From contig JAIXMP010000009.1 in NCBI GenBank assembly GCA_025677815.1, positions 806,001 to 870,000 of the forward strand: DNA of 64,000 nucleotides. The letters run 5' to 3'. The notes under the pieces were generated by a model, which worked only from the letters and a program-made list of their open reading frames with translations, had not been told where the DNA came from and ran no database searches. How positions within the stretch are numbered: position 1 is the first letter of the stretch; every line of letters starts with the position of its first letter. This document shows, one piece after another, positions 21,918 to 33,734 of the stretch. The stretch comes from Phascolomyces articulosus (taxonomy: Eukaryota; Mucoromycota; Mucoromycetes; Mucorales; Lichtheimiaceae). The position numbers and the translations under genes are program-made.

Positions 21918-24448
21918 ATGTACTATTATAATAATAATAATAACAATCAAAACGAGAATCAACAATCGCAAAAAGATAATTCGATTTCTAATGACAATGA
22001 CGATCCTTACATGAGTCATTCATTAGACTCTATGTTTCGAGCACAACAAAATCAACAAGATTGGACAGACGATACACTTGCTTCATATCTTTCTCTTGGG
22101 CTTCAATCTCATTCACTCGACTCGCCATTCTTTAACGACGCGTTTGGTCAATTCCCACCACCAACAACCTCTACGACCAATGCAACCACAGCTACAGCCG
22201 GAGGAGGAGATTGGGATATTTTTGGTCAACCATCACAATCCCATCTCCATGATACTCACAATACTACAAACAATATGGATCAATTCCATGACAACAATGA
22301 CTTTTTAAAACTTCAACACGATGATTTACTGTTAAACGAACAAGCCCAAGCCATTTTATTATCAGATCCTAATTTTGTACGGCAGCAACAGTTATTACAA
22401 GAACAACAAAAACAAATGGAATTAAGGATGAAACAAGAGGAACAACAACAAGATGAAGTCAATGAATCCATGCCCAACCATTCGATAGGATTAATGAGTA
22501 GTTCGGCACCGGTCCGATCTAACTTATCCGCTATGTTTGGTCACGCCACCACACAGAATCAGCAACAACAACAACAGGCATCAGAACAACAACAAGGACC
22601 AGCTGACACAACGACAAGCGTAGCTATTTCTGCTTCTTCTTCTGCGGCCGCTGCCACCGCAGCTGCCAACATCCGTGCCAAAAAATCTAGTGCGATTAAA
22701 AAAGAAACTGCGAATCGACGTTCTTCTTCTTCTACAGCCTCTTCTGGTAGCAGTACGAGTAATAAACGAAATACAAACCCAATTCCGATCTCATCCACTT
22801 CTTCCTCCAATGAAGTGGATCATCAACGTCGTTTGAATGAGCTACAAGCCCGATTCCGTGTCAATTATGCGCGGAAACCCAATCCACGAAAACAACAACA
22901 ACAACAGATACAACAACACTCAGCTGCTGCCGCCATGTCACAATCCTTTGAACCATCTTCTTTACCTAATTTTTCATCGAACCATCATGCTCAAGCAGCT
23001 TTGGAACGTAGACGATCCACTTCTATCACAGTGGATCCACCTCAAAGGCAACAACCCACAATGCGCGTTGGACGTATGCCACGTGCACCTGCTGTTTCTG
23101 CATCCAAATCTTCTGCACCTTCTTTAACACGAGCGTCCATTGGAACAACAGCTTCTTCCACGCCATCCACAGCAACATCAATCCCTTCGTCTACATCTTC
23201 GACAAATACGACGACAACGATGGCAACGGCACCTACAGTATCTGTCGCAGGTTCGACTACTTCATCAGTAGCCGCAGGAGGAAATGTTTCCTCTACTGGT
23301 ACGGGTAATCAAACACAAGCTACAGCTCCTTTCCCGTCTCGTACAATGCCTATTCAAATTCAACGCGTTCAACGACCCAACGCGTCATTACAATTAGATA
23401 AAGAGCAACGCCAACGTAAATTGGATGAACAATTAGAAAAAGTAGACTTTGATGATATTACAGTATCGGAATTAAAGGAAATGTTACGGCAGCGAGGTAA
23501 ACCTGCTACAGGAAAAAAGGCTGTTTTAGTGCAGCGGTTATTGGATGAACGAGAATTGATCAAAGGGATCAAAAGTGGACGTATACCACCTCATCAACGC
23601 CATTCTTTACCGGCAGCTGTGGATATCCCCTCCCTTTCATCCATGGCATCCGGTACCGATGCAACACAACAACAGCAACAACATGCATCTTCTGTACCAA
23701 CAGCTTCTGGATTTCCACCTCCACCACCAGGCCCTGGGTCACCAGGTAGTACCTTGAATCGATCAATTGCCAATATGCATATTGGATCACCCCCTGTACC
23801 AACTTCAGCAATTCCTCCGCCACAGCCAGCAGCACCACCTTCCACTTCAAGACGATATGCTCCTTATTCACCTAATACACGTACCATGGGATCACCTAAA
23901 CAACAACATCAGCAGCCTTTATATTCATCCTCCATGCCAACCAATAATTATTTAACATCCATGGATGAAACACCAAGAACACCACGATACCCAAGGCACA
24001 AGTATGCACCTCGAACACCATCGGCTCTTGCTACACCTGATCATGAAGAAGAACTAAACCCTTTTGAGCAGTTTATCATGATGCAACAACAACCACAGAT
24101 GCAGCAACAGCAACAGCAATTACAGCAACAACAGCAACAGCAACAACAAAACCAATCACATATTTCACAAGAGGAGCAAATGCAGCAAGAAGATTTTTCA
24201 AGGGCAATGGATATGGAATGGGATGCTTCTATTCTTGATCAAAACTTTTCACAACAAGATGGTATGTTATCATTATTATTTTTTGGAAGGACAACATGAT
24301 GATTTTATTTCGTAAAATGCTTTTCATACTCATCCACCATTATATTATATTAGGCGGTGTAGATATGAGCAAGTTGACACAAGAAGAATTATTACAATTA
24401 TTCACGGGCACAGCGGATATGACATTAGATAATACGTTTTTACGATAA
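21918..24448 (+). CDS. Q-rich SAP-domain protein, probable nuclear regulator
   Basis: Two exons (21918-24261 and 24354-24448) encode 812 residues. The only recognised fold is a SAP motif at about 508-547 (DDITVSELKEMLRQRGKPATG, then KAVLVQRLLDER), a helix-linker-helix that binds AT-rich DNA in chromatin and RNA-processing factors. It is surrounded by long Q, N, S/T and A runs, a basic patch before it (ARFRVNYARKPNPRK), P-rich stretches and a C-terminal poly-Q block. The second exon adds a short acidic/hydrophobic tail (LTQEELLQLFTG) reminiscent of an activation segment. The architecture suggests a transcription or chromatin factor, but no DNA-binding domain other than SAP is visible. The start ATG lies after a long AT-rich leader. 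Confidence 0.8.
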
Positions 24449-25102
24449 TTTTCATATTTTTTCCCTATATATATATATTACTCGAGGATGATGGGGGAAG
24501 AAAAACTAAAGATAACCCTGGTACCTCTTAATACTCTATTAACTATCACAAAAAAAACATGGAGCGATCATATCTCCATATTAATGTAATCGCATAATAC
24601 AATATACTATTCCTCACACATATACATATCCATACATAACCACGATGAAACGACGCATGAGGGCTTATTGCATCATTTTCATTTGTATATATACAGGAGA
24701 AAAAAAATCATATAACATGAAAAAGTTGTTTTATAATTAGTAATAATAATAATAGTAATAAGTTAGTGGTAGCGATAGTGGTTTATGTAGGCAAGATGTG
24801 CAAAGCAATAATAAATATAATAAAAATAGCAAACAAACAAACAATGAAAAATGATTGTGAAACATTCATGGATCGCATTATAATTGAAATAATAACCAAT
24901 TCTGCATGTCAAGCTTTTCTAATCTATCCACACATATAGTATTCATAATAAGGTGTGCAAGTACGAGCACCCATAATGTATACCTATTTTTATAGAATGG
25001 ATTCATTTTAGAAACAGTGTAAATATATTCAGTAAATAACTCAAACTTACATTTTAGTTTTATTTTTTTCCTTATAGTCAACATCCAATTTAATACTTTT
25101 AC
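24449..25102. other. Convergent intergenic region
   Basis: 3' ends of the SAP gene (plus) and the transporter gene (minus) meet here. AT-rich; nothing else seen. Confidence 0.35.
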
Positions 25103-26551
25103 TTATCGATTGGCGTTCCATTTCTTGTAACCAAGTGAAATACTGACAGACATGATCATAATAGCACCTAAAACACTTAAGAAATCGGGATACTCTTTAA
25201 ATACCATCACACCAAATAGAAATGAAAGCCAAACTTCATTTGTACACATTAAAGTACCAATACCCGAGGGAGCAAGTTGTAATCTTTTTATACAGATGCA
25301 CATATATTATTATTTTGTTTGTTATTATTATAAAGCATTTCACGGCGTATATATATGAATATATACAAAATACAAAAGTTTCTTCTTACCCTCGATTAAG
25401 AAAACATTGTCCAATAAATGTTGTCACTGCCATTGCACCTAGCAATTCGTAGGGGTACACTTCATCGGGCATGACAAAACCTTGAAAATTGAGCAAGTTC
25501 AATAAAATCGAGATCACTGAAAGTGACAACATATGGTTTAAAAAATGAGCTCGAGAACCTGCAATTCGAACGCTCACGTACGCTGCTGCAGATGTCATGG
25601 CGGCTAATAAGGCAGAAATAATCCCAATGGTGCGTGGATTAAATGTATATCCCCCAATAATAGCAACATTATCACTATTATCCAATATCATCATCGTACT
25701 ATTGTTATCAGTAGGTGGTAACAATTCCAAAGGTGGTGGTGATGCAGATGGTGCAAAAAGAAATGTGGGTTTTGTCACAAGCGTTGCACCGATAATGCAA
25801 ATCAATGTACAAAATCGTTCAAACCAACGAAATGGCTCACCAAGCATGATGGCAGCAAATATGGCAGAAAACATCGGATGGGTATTCATTATTACTGGTG
25901 TATATGATATGAATAGATATATTGCTTCTTAGTTACTATTTTTTTTTCTAATCCTTATCATTCATATATAAGAATAGATAATCCCTCCTTCATTCATTTG
26001 ATCCCAAGCAACTGCTAGTTGATGAAAAATTTGTCTGTATGTTTACCTGTTGCATCCGCTAGTGGTAAAAACCTTAAAGAATAATATAATGTCATGGAAC
26101 TGAGGGATCCAACAAATCCTCGAATAAACACCCATTTACGACCATCTTTACTCTGTACCAATGGATGAATTCCAAGACAGTAACATCCAATCAAGCTGAG
26201 TGTACCTTGAAAAAGGAAACGTGCCACAAGTATTTGAGATGTTGAAAAAATCTTGGAGGCTAATTTGACAAACGTCGCACCTGTTGAAACACCTAATGTT
26301 GATATGGAGATGGAAAGTAATCCAAGTGCTTCACGTTTTGATGTAGGTAATAAAGATGAGGATTCATGTATGATAGGTGTTTCGGTTGTTGATAAGCCAT
26401 CCCCTGTTGCATTGTATTGTAGCTGTTCAGATGATGCTCCTCCTTGTGAATAGTTATTATTCGTTAAGAGGTGTGCTCTCTCGTCTGTTGTTGTTTGAAT
26501 GAAATTTTCAGTACCGATTTTATTACTTTGTAAGAGAGAATCATTTGACAT
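25103..26551 (-). CDS. EamA/DMT-superfamily transporter
   Basis: Three exons (26551-26047, 25894-25390, 25283-25103) give 396 residues. After a polar ~80-residue N-terminus come about ten hydrophobic helices in two EamA repeats. Helix-defining motifs are FIRGFVGSLSSMTLYYSLRF with LADATVIMNTHPMF across the first intron, and FLNRGLQLAPSGIGTLMCTN across the second. The pattern is that of the drug/metabolite transporter superfamily (SLC35G-like members). The substrate cannot be read from sequence. Reading across all three exons preserves both repeats, which supports the splice sites. It converges with the SAP gene. Confidence 0.85.
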
Positions 26552-27958
26552 ATTATTAATAAAGTAAAAGGGAAAAAAAGTTAAGAAGTAAAAGAATGGA
26601 AAGAAGGGGAAGAATTACGCCCATTTTTTATGTTATTTCGCATGCAAAATATACCACCAGCAAAAGCGGAGATCAGATGCAAACTTTAAAAAGAATCACA
26701 AACAAATAGTAACGCATGAACGAGGATGAGTACAAGTTCGTACATTTAAGTAGCTACAAATCCAGAATATTCGTAATCACCGTGTTATATGTATCAACAT
26801 AAGGTTTAAATCAAATTATTTGCAACATTTGTTGCTTAGAGATAATGAGTGAAAATAATACTATCAATAGAAGCACTGTTGATAAAAAAAAATAAGATAC
26901 CCCATGATGATAAACCATGGAAACAAAATACAGTGTAGATCATTGTGACCATAAAAGGAAACTATAGAAATGTATAGGTACTACAACATGTTTCTGTGAA
27001 TGAAAAAAAAAGGTATATAAACAGAAATTACTAATAATGAACGTCACTATCATCTTTGAAAAATGCTATTGTTACATGTCACATTGTCCTGAATTTCTTT
27101 CTGCTGAATTAACCTTGTTCCAAATATGTACGGTTATACTGACACATCCAAATAAGCTTAGACCATGTTGTATTGCTTATTATTTACAAGCTTAATGCCA
27201 TATATTTAAAAGAATTATATACAAAGAGGGACACAAAACTCGTTGTGGCTAATAATTTTATATCATACTGCTGCTACACCAGACCGCATCAATTATAATA
27301 GCAAACTATTAATTCCCTGTTAATTATTTGCAATATGCATCTTTTCTTTAAAAAATACGTATATATTTACATAGAATAATTATTATATAAAGGAAAACTT
27401 TCAAAATATTATTTATATTGGTTGATCGACTGATACCGTATTCGTTTCTATTATTTGGTAACAAAAATTTGTTTGATAATGGTCAAATCATCAAGTTGTA
27501 CATGATGGCTTGCTTTCAAAACCATGGCGCATTTTTATTTGGGTGCTTTTCCAACAGTGTACTAAAACTCTAGCGTTTCTATTTGATACCGAGTGGCTAT
27601 TGCGTACTATTCGAACATTGCACAAAACCCACATGGGACTAGTTATTGTTGTACAACGTTTCTACTGAGAGCCAAGAAAACAACTGTCAACTCTATTCTT
27701 CTTTTTCACACGTTAACACGTCTTCTTTTTTCTTTTATCCTTCATTATCAAAAATACTTTTTAAAAAAAAATGTATATCAAACACATTTTTTATACCACC
27801 ATATACGTACAACATTGAGAAATCTATGAGGACACAGTAATTGCTATCAAATTAACTTTTAGAATGTATCTTTCTGTTATATATATTATTCTTTGACTGT
27901 AACATTTTTTTTTGCTCTCAAAAAGAAAATAATCTAAAAGCAGTGGTACAGTTGAAAT
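26552..27958. other. AT-rich intergenic region
   Basis: Upstream of both the transporter (minus) and the HET pseudogene (plus). No RNA gene or coding frame with support was found. Confidence 0.35.
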
Positions 27959-29729
27959 ATGTACATTACATATTGCTGTAACCAAGAAACATTAGATGTG
28001 CTAGATACTACCGAGTATCGACTCAACGCCACCGCTGGAGAATATCGACCCACATATCTCATTCGTGTATCTTACTGGGAAAAAGTACCTGGCCATGAGG
28101 CAAAAAATGAGTACTGTGCTCTTTCCTATGTTTGGAAGCAATCTGGAGAAATTGTACAACTTGGTGATGGTGAATATGACTGTATCGACAACGGTAAACA
28201 TTGTATTGTTGAAGGATATGATATGGACATTCACGGATTTATAGCAAACATCAAGCGTTTTTTCTTCGGAACCTATGATAAAAAAGACCAAATTATCATG
28301 ATGCTTAACATACAAGAAAAAGACGAACAATACGAGGTTTTATTTTTTCCTTCCGTCGGGAGCAAAGCTACAGTAAAATACGTGACCTATGACAAGCTTC
28401 TTCAACAAATATGCAAAGATTTTCAAATTGAATATTTGTGGTACGATAAGATATGTAATGATCAATCCGACAAAGAAAACAAACAACGAGAAATCAAACA
28501 AATGCATCGTATATATGGCAATGCTTGCTATACTTTGGCCATTGTTCCTGAAGTTCATGTTCAATGTCCAGATGACCTTGATACCATTCATCCTTTCACT
28601 GATAATTCTGCAGAAGCAACAGTAGCTGCTTGGAACAACATCTATCTCAAATTTCTTTGGTGGAAACGTAGTTGGACATTAGAAGAAACAATGGTTTCCA
28701 AGCGTATTTTACTGATTGGTACGAATACGAATTTATGGCAACATAGTGTACATACATGCGATATACCCACTACTACTGATAATTTTTCAGAGTGGATGCT
28801 TGACTTTGCAAACCAACGACAGCAAGGAAGAGGAAGTGTCAATCAGGCACTCAATCAAGCCCATTTTCGAACGAGCTCCAATGAACACGACAAGATTTTT
28901 TCATTGGTCAATATTTTCCATGACATGTTTAAAAATATAGAAATCAACTATGAAATAGACATCAAAACAACCTTTTAGCACTTTTATCAAATTATAGCAA
29001 CAAATGACTTGTCGATTCTTTGCTTTGGAACGAATCACTCCCCTCGATGGTACGGAAATGCAAAAAAAAAAAAAAATACCATGAAAAAATATCGACTCCC
29101 TACATGGACTGGAGTTGCAGGGCACCATATCCAGGAATATGTTACCTCTACAATCACATGGCTTCAAGTCCCTCACTTGATCTCGAGTGATATGCTTCTT
29201 CACATATCAACTAAATATTAAAAGACATTATCTATTGTGCCATATGACTTTGATTGCTTTTCGCTGTTTTTTCACAATACACAGCAATGGAAACAACAAC
29301 CTGATACGTTCCACAGTTAAATTGCTCAGAATTTCAGAATCTGGTCCTACACATTATTACCAGCCACATGGTTTATCCCCCATACAAGCACGACCACTTT
29401 CATTGACTGAAGATTGTGAAGAATGTATTATTTTACCTATTTTATTCAAATGCCACAGATTATCGTACAAGAGTGTGGAAGAGGAGCCATCATTAAAAGT
29501 TCTTTCGAAACATATACACCATTATTTTCTTCCTGTTCTCAAGAAATGTAAGAATAATATCAATACTTCTACTATTACAGAAGAAGAACGATACCAGGAT
29601 ATCGGTATATATTATCTTGGAAGCCCAATTTTTGGAGATCTTAGCCTAGATGATCCAGACGAGATACTAAATTTAATTTTTAAAAAAGATGCTTTCCATA
29701 ATAAAACAAAAAGGTTTATTATTCAATAA
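27959..29729 (+). pseudogene. Broken second copy of the HET-domain gene
   Basis: Paralogue of the gene at 3706-5496, about two thirds identical by eye over the first 100 residues. The HET motifs are present (YCALSYVW, EYLWYDKICNDQ, MHRIYGNACYTLAIV, SWTLEETMVSKR). The frame is intact for 339 codons and then meets TAG (28976-28978) where the intact copy has an Asp codon. It resumes in frame (NDLSILCFG), passes a poly-A run (29059-29073), meets TAA (29219-29221) where the intact copy has Tyr, and shifts frame before SLTEDCEECIILPIL. A segment between the two is also missing. A truncated product of 339 residues containing the whole HET domain could still be made. A V/N in place of C/I at two HET motif positions is a further change. 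Confidence 0.85.
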
Positions 29730-30583
29730 AGGAAGCCAATATTTATATTTTAAAGATTTTTAGTATAAATATAATAACATATTTTGAATTTAATAATACC
29801 ATCAATATTAGTTGATGTTAATGATGCATACTTGTGCCTGGTGGGTGATATACATGTCTGCGTGGTTTTTTGTTCGTTGCTTGTCGCCTCTTGGAAGTGG
29901 AGGTACGGAAGTTGCTATTATTTATTATTAATTAATAATTAAAAAGATGTTAATTCCTCTTCGAATCTACGATAAAAAAAACCAAGCCTTTACCTGAAAG
30001 AAGCATTTTTGTTAACATGGAAGAGAGTACGTATGGTCGAGATTTAGCTTATATTACAGAAAAAGGATAGATCCTCTTTTTCCCTTCTCACATCATAATT
30101 TTGATCAATTGTATTCTCGTCATTGATACCATCATTATATAATGGTATATATAATATATCCGATCATATTACTTGCCAATACGCAATAGAATATTCCAGA
30201 TGATAATTAGAATTATTGTATATAAGAACATATGTTTGTTCTATTATAATATATCATTATCATATAATAAAGGGAGAGGGGGGAAGGTCTACTCTTTTTT
30301 TTTTTTTTTTTTTTTACAGCGTGGTAAATTTCTGCATCGCTTTTACTAGGTAATAAATTATCTATCGATTTTGAGGAGAAAAACGCGAATCGCTAACTTT
30401 TTATAATTATGATAGCATTTTCACCACCACCTTCTCCTTCAAGAGGTGACCTTTGTCATCGTCCTCACATCAACAATAACAACCCAAAAAGAAAAAGACT
30501 TGTATATGCGTATATCGTCGGCCCCTATAAAAGGTTTGTAATAACATAATAATAACTGAACGCTCTGTCGATGGTATGAATCC
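29730..30583. other. Intergenic region with long poly-T
   Basis: Contains a run of about 21 T near 30295-30315. An ATG at 30409 opens a short frame ending in YIVGPYK that can splice to 30606 only in a different phase from the PHD finger. It is therefore not taken as part of that gene. Confidence 0.3.
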
Positions 30584-30901
30584 ATGTATTCTATTTTTTT
30601 TCTAGACACGCGTCTGCTGAACGGGGAAAGCACTGCCAAGAACATCAGCAGCAATGTCAACAATAATAAGGCGATGTTGATGAATTTATGGTGTCTTTGC
30701 CAAGAACCAGTACACGGAAAAATGGTCCAAGGCGACAATAAAAATGTAATCATAATAAAAAGAAGACGGGGAAAATAAAATCCGGTAAAACTAACCCTAT
30801 ATTTTGTCATGTATTTATTTATATAGTGCCAAATCAAATGGTTCCATATTGCGTGTGCTGGATTAAGAGCACCAAAAGGAAATTGGTATTGTGAAGACTG
30901 A
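30584..30901 (+). pseudogene. Worn ING-type PHD finger
   Basis: Two exons (30584-30745 and 30827-30901) give a 78-residue frame ending in a PHD finger of ING type: WCLCQEPVHGKMVQGDNKN then CQIKWFHIACAGLRAPKG and NWYCED-stop. ING PHD fingers read H3K4me3 through eight zinc ligands. Here the third ligand (normally GCDN) is Gly, and the last Cys of the WYCxxC end is replaced by TGA; each is one base from Cys. The ING N-terminal helical region is not found upstream. The conserved W-F-H-x-x-C core and the clean intron suggest a recent loss. If it is expressed, zinc binding would be incomplete. Confidence 0.6.
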
Positions 30902-32020
30902 AAAACGCAGCATAAAAACAATTGACAATAATATTATAACTGTATAATTTGCTATTCTTTATAAATATTTTCTTCTTCACATCATCCATCAACTACGTAT
31001 TTTACTAAACAACCATTTCCATAACAATACACACAGTAGCATCGTCAATCAAGACTTATAAAATAGTTCCAAGCTGGTTAAACTTTTTAATATATAAGTA
31101 TTAAAAAGCAGTGTGAATAATCCGGGTTATTCTGTAGACATAGATAGTTGCTGCGTAAAAAAAAAAAAACCGTGTATTTCTATTATTTCGTGGTTACGTA
31201 AAACCATCAAGTCATTGTTATGGCCTATATTAGAATAATTTAGTATACATATATATTCATTATACTCCTACCCACTTTTATAATCGTTGTTATTATTACC
31301 AAACTAAAAATAACATTCGATAAGGATAGTAGAATGTGGTGATGTTTTACCACCATCTTTTTTTCTAATTTTCTCTAATGTAATTAAACCAACTTATAAT
31401 ATCCACTTGAGTAGAGATGTTATAATTCCTTGTAACAATTGGAAAACATGTTTGGGTATGTAATACTTTCTCCATAGTAGCTTTTAAAATTTTCAAAAAG
31501 ATGCTCTTTCTAAGCTCATTATGCACACGTTGATTAGAAAAAGAAGAAAACAGGAAATGTATAGATACGTAAATAACAAAAACTTCCAAAAACAAACACG
31601 ATTGTACTTGGTGCCAACCAAAGATGCAGTGTGTTGTTACGCTGTAAATCAAAACAAACAAGCTGTTCTTGCGGTTTTTTATTTATTTATTATGATCAAC
31701 GCGTGTAAAGTTGTAAAGCGCATCGGTTCCTGCGGAACACATTCTGTTTATTATTTATATCACCGAAACAATCAAAAGATCTTGTAGATCAACTTTAAAA
31801 ACAATGTCATACAATAATAATAAAAAACTGGTTTATTAAATTATAAAGATCTCTTAGTTACAAAGAGAAGAAAAAAGTGCGATCCCTTTAGCAAAAAAAA
31901 AAAAAAAGATTGCAAGTAGTAATAATGACCTAATGGCATTACTTTTTTTTATCATTTTCTTATTACTTTTTGATAACCCAGGTTCACTAAACCAAAGATC
32001 CCCCGAAAAGAAGGCCGTCT
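30902..32020. other. AT-rich intergenic region
   Basis: No gene with support. Several short frames occur, for example near 31365-31661 minus and 31521-31787 plus, but they overlap each other and lack family resemblance. Confidence 0.3.
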
Positions 32021-32330
32021 AAACACCCAGCTGCCGCAGGCGACAAGCATAATGCCTAGCTAATGGGTTACCCAATGATGAGTAGTCGCTATTTCCTGGG
32101 CGGAAAGGGTATAAAAAACTAAAAGCTACCACTAATGAATTAAGCATGAACTGTGAAGAACATGCCCAGCGTCTGGGGATTTTCGCCCGACCATTGCATT
32201 TTACATTAGTAAGCTACTTGGCGACATCTAGTTTTTTAGAAGAAACAACATTCAATGAGAAACCACAGCGTCTGGGAATTTTCGCCCGACTATAGCCGTG
32301 ACTCCAACCTTAAAGAGCTCCTGAAGAAAA
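32021..32330 (+). other. Candidate structured non-coding transcript
   Basis: A locally GC-rich island in AT-rich surroundings with no open frame. It contains a TATAAAAAA box (32110-32118) followed by two near-identical stem-loops 99 bases apart (32167-32191 and 32266-32290), plus the small palindrome TGGGTTACCCA near 32064-32074. The layout resembles a short RNA gene with a TATA box about 50 bases before the first hairpin. It matches no snRNA, SRP, RNase P or 5S pattern I know. The strand is assigned from the TATA box only. Confidence 0.35.
32167..32290 (+). repeat. Duplicated stem-loop, two copies 99 bases apart
   Basis: Copy 1 is 32167-32191 and copy 2 is 32266-32290: 24 of 25 bases agree (CAGCGTCTGGG, one A/G difference, then ATTTTCGCCCGAC). 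Each can fold as GTC-T-GGG paired with CCC-GAC around an 8-base loop. In copy 1 the upstream CCCAG could instead pair with CTGGG, an alternative hairpin absent from copy 2. Confidence 0.7.
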
Positions 32331-33321
32331 AAAAAGAAAAGGAAGACACGGGCAAGAAAAGTGGGTTTTTGTATTTTTTTTCAATTTCAAACACCGTGCC
32401 AATGCCATTTTTCTTACGTCATTAATAATAAATAATAAGGTGGAATAGTAAAACTGGAAGAGAATGATAGTTCGCAAGAAGTGGTGTTGTAAAGAAGTAT
32501 GTTGATAGTGTGGTTTTCAATAAACTTGTTTCCTTGATAACCAATTGTTTCACAACTAGCTCCGATAAAGCACGGACCTTCTGAAGTGGACCCCTTTTTT
32601 TTTGTGTTTTTCTTTATTTATAGAAGAGTCAGCTAATTTGATATTCCTTGTAGAAATGAACATCACCATACAGAACACAACGGCATCGGTTGATTATTAC
32701 TAGCTAAATATAATATATGCCAGGATAGTTTGGCTATTCATATTCAAAACAACAAAAGTACCTTTTTTTGTCTGCCAATGATAAAATTTTTGTTATACAA
32801 GAGAATGGAACAGAGTCAGCTCATTGCTGTACTGACTTTTTTGGTAGTTGTGTAAGGTAAAATGACTCTACTACGAGAGGCGGCTGATTTTACTCAACAT
32901 GTATTTATTTTCTTGTAACAAATGAATCAACTTTGCTAAATTCTAATATCATTTTTTTTGAGTTGTATCATCTAGTGAAAATGCTGAATTATTGTTGTTG
33001 GTGGTGATATGTTGATTCTTTCAGCCTCTGCTTTCGTCGCTTGCTTGTAACGATTAATATTCACATTGTTTTTCCACATCAATCTTGTAGTTTTAGAAAA
33101 CAACTACAATCAATTTATAAGCATATTCGGTAATATATTACAAAGCATAAGACAATGTGTGTTTCCCATATCATTGACAAGTTACAGATCGAATTTAGAA
33201 TATATTTTTAGATCAACTTTCACTATCTTACCCATCCATTTTAGTACCGTAGTTTCTGATAAAAATAACGCTTTACAATTGAATAATAATAAAAAGAAAG
33301 ACCAATCCACTCATAATCAAG
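32331..33321. other. AT-rich intergenic region
   Basis: Nothing with support was seen; contains poly-A and poly-T runs. Confidence 0.3.
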
Positions 33322-33441
33322 ATGGACGATGGTGGTGGTGTTGGCGCCCTCGCTATTTTTTTTTTATTAGCCCATCATTTGGCAATAGGTATCATTGGAA
33401 CATTTTATTATTTTCAAGTCACGATTTATAGCGAAATATAA
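33322..33441 (+). CDS. Candidate 39-residue membrane peptide
   Basis: ATG-initiated frame after an A-rich leader (AATCAAG-ATG). It begins MDDGGGVGALAIFFLLAHH, is mostly one hydrophobic segment, and ends in a short polar tail (YSEI). Size and layout recall tiny membrane subunits such as Ost4, but I see no sequence match. It is included because it is more balanced in composition than typical chance frames here. Confidence 0.25.
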   Translation: MDDGGGVGALAIFFLLAHHLAIGIIGTFYYFQVTIYSEI

Positions 33442-33734
33442 TGCATACCCTCCCTTAATCTAGCTGCTGTCAAATTTCCCAAACCGATATACTTTCTTTT
33501 TTCAACAAGCTTTAAAAAAAAAGAAAACGACATTATGACGGAACCCAACTTAGATATGGACATTGGTACATGCTCGTGCTACTCCTTTTAATTATTATTG
33601 TTATTATTATTATTTTTTTTTTAAAAAAAAAGAATGACATGCCTACATGTTGACACATACACACAGACCCTTTATTCAAAAATATATGTACGCCAAAAAA
33701 AACATGGGGTTTCTCTTAAACACCCAAAATAGAC

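Noticed and set aside
30018..30071. Short ATG frame MEESTYGRDLAYITEKG as a possible ING N-terminus
   Set aside because: It does not resemble the ING N-terminal helices and ends after 17 codons with no usable donor.
30439..30921. 160-codon minus-strand frame
   Set aside because: Lies opposite the PHD finger, whose motif and intron signals are clear on the plus strand.
32073..32080. C-box-like ATGATGA suggesting a C/D snoRNA
   Set aside because: No matching D box with terminal stem at a suitable distance.
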